From Candidatus Merdivicinus excrementipullorum (GTDB lineage: Bacteria > Bacillota > Clostridia > Oscillospirales > Ruminococcaceae), in contig DVJP01000042.1 in NCBI GenBank assembly GCA_018716725.1, positions 1 to 43,663 on the forward strand: a stretch of 43,663 nucleotides of DNA, given 5' to 3'. The translations under genes were made by a program, and so were the position numbers. The notes below the pieces were generated by a model. That model did no database searches. It saw nothing but the letters and a program-made list of their open reading frames with translations, and was not told where the DNA came from. Below, one piece after another: positions 40,193 through 43,663 of this stretch. Positions within the stretch are counted from its first letter, which is position 1; every line of letters begins with the position of its first letter.

Positions 40193-41684
40193 ATCCATTG
40201 CGGCCAATTCCTTTTATAACTTCGTGCTGAAATTCTTCCGGATCATCGTGCCGGTGCTGGTGGGGGCTTATGTAGTCGAAACTCTGGACCAGCAGCTTTA
40301 CGCGGAGTTCCAGAGCGCCAGCACCTGGCTGGATTTCGCCCTGATTTTCGGCGTATTCGGCGTCACGTCCTACGGCATCCGGGAAGGAGCCAGGGTACGG
40401 GATAACAAGGAAAAGGCCAAAAAGCTGTTTTCCAGCCTCTTTGGCCTCAATTTGGTGACCAACAGCGTGGTGCTGATTATTTACAGCTGTATCGTCTTTT
40501 TCTCCATGGCGTCCATGAAACGGATGTTGTTCCTGACGTTGGGGCTGAAGCTCTTCGCCAATATTTTCCTGGTGGAATGGCTTAACGAGGCCATGGAAAA
40601 TTACCGCTTCATCACCATTAAGACCATTGTGGTGCGGCTGATTTACATGGTCATGATCTTCGCCCTGATCCGGGAACCGGACGACGTGATCCGCTACGCC
40701 CTGGTCATTGTCTTTACCGACCTGTTAAACAACCTGGCCAGCTTTTTCTACATTAAGCGGCAGATTCCCATTTCCCTCCGGGATATTGAGATTAAGCCCC
40801 ACATCGCGCCGTTAATCAGCATGCTGGTTATCTCCAACGTCAACATCCTCTACACCCAGCTGGACAAAATGCTGCTGGACCAGACGGTGGGCAGCCTGGC
40901 GGTGACCATCTATAAAATCCCCCAGGACATCACCTACATGATTTCAAACCTTTTGTCCTCCGTGGTCATGGTGGCGGTGCCCAGGCTCGCCTATTATCAC
41001 GGCAACGGCCAGGACGGGGAGTACCATAAGCTGTTAAACCAAAGCTACCACAGCTTTATGCTGCTGGTGTTCCCGGCCTGCGTGGGCTTTGCCTGCCTGG
41101 CGCCGGAGGTTATGCACATTTACACCAACGGCACCGCCTACGACGCCGCCATTCCGGTGCTGGTTCTCTTTTCTGTCCGGACCATTGAAAGCTCCGTCTA
41201 CACCATCTGCGCCAACCAGATTTTCTTTGTCTACAACCAGGAAAAATACCTGGTGCGGATGCTTCTGCTGTGCGGTTTGCTGAATGCAGGGTTCAATATT
41301 CTGCTGATTGCAGGCGGCGTCTTTAACCCGGTGACGGCTATCCTCACCACCTTGATTGCGGAAATCGTGCTGATGGCAATTCTGTTCTGGTTTGTCCAGA
41401 AGCGGCTGTCCATCCCGTTTAAGTTCTTTACCCGCGCCAATATCCTGTATATGCTCCTGTCCCTGACCTTCCTGCCCATTACCATGGGTATCCGGGCAAT
41501 TGGGCTGGAAAGCAGGATCGCGTCTTTGCGCTGGGGCGCGGCGCTGACCTCCGGCATTATTATCGTGATTTGCATGGCCGTATATTTCGGCGTGCTGCTC
41601 TTGCTGAAGGATGAAACCATGGGCCTGCTGGCCGACAAGGCTCTGAGCATGGTGCGCTCCAAACTCCCGGGCAAACGCCGTTAG
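40185..41684 (+). CDS. Polysaccharide flippase (Wzx/MATE-type, oligosaccharide flippase family)
   Basis: 499-residue membrane protein with about 12-14 helices. It moves lipid-linked repeat units across the membrane. The N-terminal SIAANSFYNFVLKFFRIIVPVL and repeated GVFGVTSYGIREGARVRDNK, TQLDKMLLDQTVGSLAVTIYK and LAYYHGNGQDGEYHKLLNQSY match the Polysacc_synt family. It overlaps licD by 8 bases with the same ATGGCTAA junction as at tagD/GT1. Last gene of the operon; a palindromic repeat and a strong terminator follow. Confidence 0.93.
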   Translation: MAKSIAANSFYNFVLKFFRIIVPVLVGAYVVETLDQQLYAEFQSASTWLDFALIFGVFGVTSYGIREGARVRDNKEKAKKLFSSLFGLNLVTNSVVLIIYSCIVFFSMASMKRMLFLTLGLKLFANIFLVEWLNEAMENYRFITIKTIVVRLIYMVMIFALIREPDDVIRYALVIVFTDLLNNLASFFYIKRQIPISLRDIEIKPHIAPLISMLVISNVNILYTQLDKMLLDQTVGSLAVTIYKIPQDITYMISNLLSSVVMVAVPRLAYYHGNGQDGEYHKLLNQSYHSFMLLVFPACVGFACLAPEVMHIYTNGTAYDAAIPVLVLFSVRTIESSVYTICANQIFFVYNQEKYLVRMLLLCGLLNAGFNILLIAGGVFNPVTAILTTLIAEIVLMAILFWFVQKRLSIPFKFFTRANILYMLLSLTFLPITMGIRAIGLESRIASLRWGAALTSGIIIVICMAVYFGVLLLLKDETMGLLADKALSMVRSKLPGKRR

Positions 41685-41700
41685 CGGCGAGCCGCCGCTG

Positions 41701-41775
41701 GCGGGGAGACCCCGCCCCTACAAATTTTGCAGTCTTTTTTGTCAGGATTGTAGGGGCCGGGTTTCCCGGCCCGCG
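41701..41775. repeat. Palindromic repeat related to the 76-bp element, ends inverted
   Basis: Two hairpins with the same end sequences as at 23733 and 24147, but CCCCTACA comes first (to 41722) and TGTAGGGG second (from 41750), separated by about 26 bp with a T-run. The element tips therefore face each other instead of outward. Confidence 0.75.
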
Positions 41776-41790
41776 TTTTTTTGCAGATAT

Positions 41791-41821
41791 AAAAACGGGC
41801 GAACACAGTTCGCCCGTTTTT
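41791..41821. terminator. Bidirectional intrinsic terminator
   Basis: A 14-bp perfect stem (41791-41804 with 41808-41821) with A-run and T-run ends, between wzx (+) and the small XRE gene (-). Confidence 0.9.
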
Positions 41822-42080
41822 ATTTTTCCTCATCCGTTTTTCCGTCAATCAGATAATCGTAGGATATATGGAATATTTTTGCCAACGCCTGCAATTCAAT
41901 ATCGGTGACATACCGTTTATTGGTTTCAATCCGGGTAATGACGTTTCTATCCATATCGATTCCAATTAACTGTAATTGAGCAGCCAAATCCCGTTGTGAA
42001 AGGCCATGTTTATTTCTCAATTCAATCAGCCTTTTACCAATTAAATTTTTATCGCCAGTATTACTGCGAGGTTTGGGCAT
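41820..42080 (-). CDS. Small XRE-family helix-turn-helix regulator
   Basis: 86-residue DNA-binding protein. The HTH is LIGKRLIELRNKHGLSQRDLAAQLQLIGIDMDRNVITRIE, a variant with a longer turn seen in SinR-like small regulators; YVTDIELQALAKIFHISYDYL follows. Start 42080 (MPKPRSNTGD) has AAAGGAG 8 bases upstream; ATG 42113 lacks one. The stop overlaps the terminator stem. It is divergent from an orphan gene and probably controls both by binding the shared inverted repeat. Confidence 0.85.
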   Translation of the reverse strand: MPKPRSNTGDKNLIGKRLIELRNKHGLSQRDLAAQLQLIGIDMDRNVITRIETNKRYVTDIELQALAKIFHISYDYLIDGKTDEEK

Positions 42081-42097
42081 AACGGATTCTCCTTTTT

Positions 42098-42168
42098 GTC
42101 TCATAAAATTCACCGTTTCTATTGATTTTATGCGATAAATGTGTTATAATGCGTTGTGAAAGTGAGAC
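42098..42168. promoter_or_regulatory. Inverted operator half-sites flanking the divergent promoter
   Basis: GTCTCATAAAATTCAC (42098-42113) and, inverted, GTGAAAGTGAGAC (42156-42168) bracket the promoter at 42122-42150. The shared GTGAA...TGAGAC half-sites suggest the adjacent small XRE protein binds and loops or blocks the promoter. Confidence 0.55.
42122..42150 (+). promoter_or_regulatory. Promoter of the 42182 gene
   Basis: -35 TTGATT (42122-42127), a 17-bp spacer and consensus -10 TATAAT (42145-42150). Confidence 0.8.
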
Positions 42169-42181
42169 AAGGAGGATTTAT

Positions 42182-42517
42182 ATGGCTGATTTTTCAAAAT
42201 ATACGGATATGCCCCTGGCGGCGAATGCGGCGGATTTCGCCATGGAGGAATACGACCCGGAAAACCCGGTCATGCCGGAATGCCCCTTTGTGACCAGCTT
42301 TTTCCAGGAAGGCAGCTTCTGCGACGAGTGCTATTCCCGGGCTTATGAGGCGAGAAAACAGCTTCTCGATTTGCTTTCTGTCGTAAATTCCGAAATTCTT
42401 TCCGCGCAGACGGAGAATCAGTTGGACAGAACGATTCAGCCCTTTATGGAAATGGCGGAATATATGGCCATGAAAATGTTTGAAGCGGGCTGGAAAGCCG
42501 CAAAAGCTGAAAAATAA
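42182..42517 (+). CDS. Small hypothetical protein with cysteine pairs
   Basis: 111-residue acidic cytoplasmic protein of unknown family. No signal peptide or membrane segment. It has three cysteines in MPECPFVTSFF and EGSFCDECYSRAYEA, the last a CDEC pair that could bind metal or be redox-active, and then a predicted long helix to the end. ACAAGGAGGATTTAT precedes ATG 42182; an upstream in-frame ATG would lie in the promoter. It is divergent from the small XRE regulator, with a strong promoter bracketed by inverted repeats, so expression is probably tightly controlled. Confidence 0.75.
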   Translation: MADFSKYTDMPLAANAADFAMEEYDPENPVMPECPFVTSFFQEGSFCDECYSRAYEARKQLLDLLSVVNSEILSAQTENQLDRTIQPFMEMAEYMAMKMFEAGWKAAKAEK

Positions 42518-42527
42518 AAAATACCCC

Positions 42528-42556
42528 TTGACAAAAGGCGGCGGATGTGATAAACT
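42528..42556 (+). promoter_or_regulatory. Promoter of the infC-rpmI-rplT operon
   Basis: Consensus -35 TTGACA (42528-42533), a 17-bp spacer and -10 TAAACT (42551-42556) with TGA in front, an extended -10. Confidence 0.85.
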
Positions 42557-42713
42557 ATCTAAGAAACAAACAAGTGGAACAATCCGTTCTCACCCTTCGC
42601 CTTTTGTGTTAGATGGGTCGAATACCGATGAAAACCGGCTTTATTGGCGGTTCTTGTGGGCATGGACGGATTCGTTCATGCCTTTTTGATTTGGGTACTG
42701 GAGGTGCTTTACC
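42557..42713 (+). promoter_or_regulatory. Ribosomal protein L20-type leader ahead of infC
   Basis: A structured leader of about 150 nt between promoter and infC, in the place of the Firmicutes L20 leader. In that system L20 protein binds the leader RNA and promotes termination, giving feedback control of infC-rpmI-rplT. Position and the terminator at its end support this; I have not matched the pseudoknot base by base. Confidence 0.7.
42659..42687 (+). terminator. Leader attenuator terminator
   Basis: A 9-bp stem with one G-U pair (42659-42667 with 42674-42682), then five T's, 27 bp before the infC start. Confidence 0.8.
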
Positions 42714-43232
42714 ATTAGCAAAAAAGACTCGCTCATCAATGAAGAAATCCGTGAAAAGGAAGTCCGCGTAATTGATGCGGACGGCAGCCAGCTGGGCATT
42801 ATGCCGACGCGGCAGGCCCTCTCTCTGGCAATCGAAAAGGGCTTGGACCTGGTCGATATCGCGCCCCAGGCTACCCCCCATGTCTGCCGGATCATGGATT
42901 ACAACAAATTCCGCTATGAGCAGGCCAAACGGGAAAAAGAAGCCCGGAAAAACCAGAAAACCGTGGACATTAAAGAAGTGCGGATGTCTATGAACATCGA
43001 CACCCACGACTTTGAAACCAAAGCCAACCAGGCCATCAAATTCCTGAAAGGCGGCGACAAGGTGAAGGTATCCGTCCGGTTCCGCGGCCGGGAAATGGCC
43101 CACACCGATCTTGGCAAGGCGCTGCTGGACCGCTTTAAAGACGCATGCGCGGAAGTTGGCGTCATTGATAAGCCTGCGAAAATGGAAGGCAGAAGCATGG
43201 CCATGTTTATTTCGCCCAAACCCGCCAAGTAA
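42714..43232 (+). CDS. infC: Translation initiation factor IF-3
   Basis: 172-residue factor that keeps 30S subunits apart from 50S and checks start codons. The family N-terminus INEEIREKEVRVIDADGSQL begins only a few residues in. There is no ATG, GTG or TTG in place; the in-frame ATT at 42714 has GGAGGTG 7 bases upstream and gives the expected ISKKDSLINEE start (Met in vivo). ATT starts are classical for infC and let IF-3 repress its own translation. The C-domain is complete (VSVRFRGREMAHTDLGKALL). Followed by rpmI at 48 bp. Confidence 0.97.
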   Translation: MSKKDSLINEEIREKEVRVIDADGSQLGIMPTRQALSLAIEKGLDLVDIAPQATPHVCRIMDYNKFRYEQAKREKEARKNQKTVDIKEVRMSMNIDTHDFETKANQAIKFLKGGDKVKVSVRFRGREMAHTDLGKALLDRFKDACAEVGVIDKPAKMEGRSMAMFISPKPAK

Positions 43233-43280
43233 TGGCGGCGGCCCCAGAATTGTTTAAAAATCACAAGGAGGATTTCCGAT

Positions 43281-43478
43281 ATGCCTAAGATTAAAACTCA
43301 CAGCGCTTCTAAAAAGCGTTACAGCCTGACCAAAAACGGCCTCGTTAAGCACGGCCATATGGGCAAACGCCACATTCTGACCAAGAAGAGCACCAAGCGC
43401 AAACGCAATCTGCGCAAGGGCGCTTATGTGGATAAGACCTGCACCGCAGCCATCAAGAAGCTGCTGCCTTACGCATAA
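43281..43478 (+). CDS. rpmI: 50S ribosomal protein L35
   Basis: 65-residue basic ribosomal protein, full length ([20 protein letters not shown], ending KKLLPYA). ACAAGGAGGATTTCCGAT precedes the ATG. Second gene of the operon, binding 23S rRNA in the large subunit. Confidence 0.98.
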   Translation: MPKIKTHSASKKRYSLTKNGLVKHGHMGKRHILTKKSTKRKRNLRKGAYVDKTCTAAIKKLLPYA

Positions 43479-43533
43479 GGACTGGAAATTAGAAGAAGTA
43501 TCAAGGACACAAGATTTTTGGAGGTAACAGACT

Positions 43534-43663
43534 ATGGCTCGTGTAAAGGGCGCAATGATGACCCGCAAGAGAAGAAATAAAATCCTGAAGCTGGCCAAGG
43601 GCTACTGGGGCAGCAAGAGCAAACATTTTAAGATGGCCAAACAGGCCGCGATGAAATCCGGCC
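43534..43663 (+). CDS. rplT: 50S ribosomal protein L20, 3' end outside window
   Basis: The first 43 codons are present ([20 protein letters not shown], then [15 protein letters not shown]), identical in pattern to bacterial L20. GGAGG at 43520-43524 precedes the ATG. L20 is needed early in 50S assembly and is the expected leader-binding repressor of this operon. Confidence 0.97.
   Translation, partial: MARVKGAMMTRKRRNKILKLAKGYWGSKSKHFKMAKQAAMKSG

Noticed and set aside
1-43663. tRNA and rRNA genes
   Set aside because: No cloverleaf with a GTTCRANNC T-loop or rRNA-like segment was recognised on reading the intergenic regions.

Overview
The window looks like a chromosome segment of a gut-type, spore-forming Clostridia bacterium, probably Oscillospiraceae or a related family. 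The evidence is a complete spoIIAA-spoIIAB-sigF operon, strong GGAGG ribosome-binding sites, sigma-A promoters often with an extended TGn -10, an infC-rpmI-rplT operon with a Firmicutes-style leader, and a locus that looks built for host-type glycans. The family-level placement is inference from gene content; no rRNA gene is present.

Left edge (1-1903): the C-terminal part of a large serine recombinase and the right end of the mobile element it belongs to. The element has entered a helix-turn-helix regulator gene, of which only the 3' part remains. 2020-7360: three divergent uroporphyrinogen-decarboxylase-like proteins interleaved with an AraC-type activator and a membrane-anchored XRE regulator. 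7637-8992: an NCS2 purine/pyrimidine permease.

9070-22479: a glycan-utilisation locus. On the minus strand it runs from two LplB/LplC-type ABC permeases through two paralogous solute-binding lipoproteins, a GH130 beta-mannoside phosphorylase and a GH38 alpha-mannosidase to a LacI-family regulator. Divergently on the plus strand are a TIM-barrel sugar isomerase/epimerase, with a cre-like site on its promoter, and a GH109-like NAD-dependent oxidoreductase/glycosidase. No transport ATPase is encoded, so a shared MsmX-type ATPase elsewhere is presumed. GH38 plus GH130 suggests N-glycan core mannose metabolism.

22525-29283: a TVP38/DedA-like membrane protein; a small ribbon-helix-helix gene and a small XRE gene, each followed by a 76-bp palindromic repeat; a GGGtGRT protein with its NifU-like partner; glyceraldehyde-3-phosphate dehydrogenase; a radical SAM/SPASM protein; and a prephenate dehydrogenase. 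29284-29883 has no gene and holds two multi-hairpin repeat elements and a separate long palindrome. 29884-33105 is the spoIIA operon followed by a lipoprotein and an AI-2E/YtvI-like membrane protein.

33227-41684: a cell-surface polysaccharide (teichoic-acid or capsule-like) operon with GT2, TagB/TagF-like, TagD, GT1, Wzy-like, LicD and Wzx genes. It starts at a near-consensus promoter followed at once by an intrinsic terminator in the leader. It is interrupted at 35575-36131 by a third multi-hairpin element and two 79-bp direct repeats. 41820-42517 is a divergent small XRE regulator and cysteine-containing orphan protein sharing an inverted-repeat operator. 42528-43663 is the translation operon: leader, infC with an ATT start, rpmI, and partial rplT.

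The strongest candidate for something undescribed is the multi-hairpin repeat family at 29354-29556, 29703-29884 and 35599-35840. Stem sequences differ between copies but stay paired, while loops are conserved.
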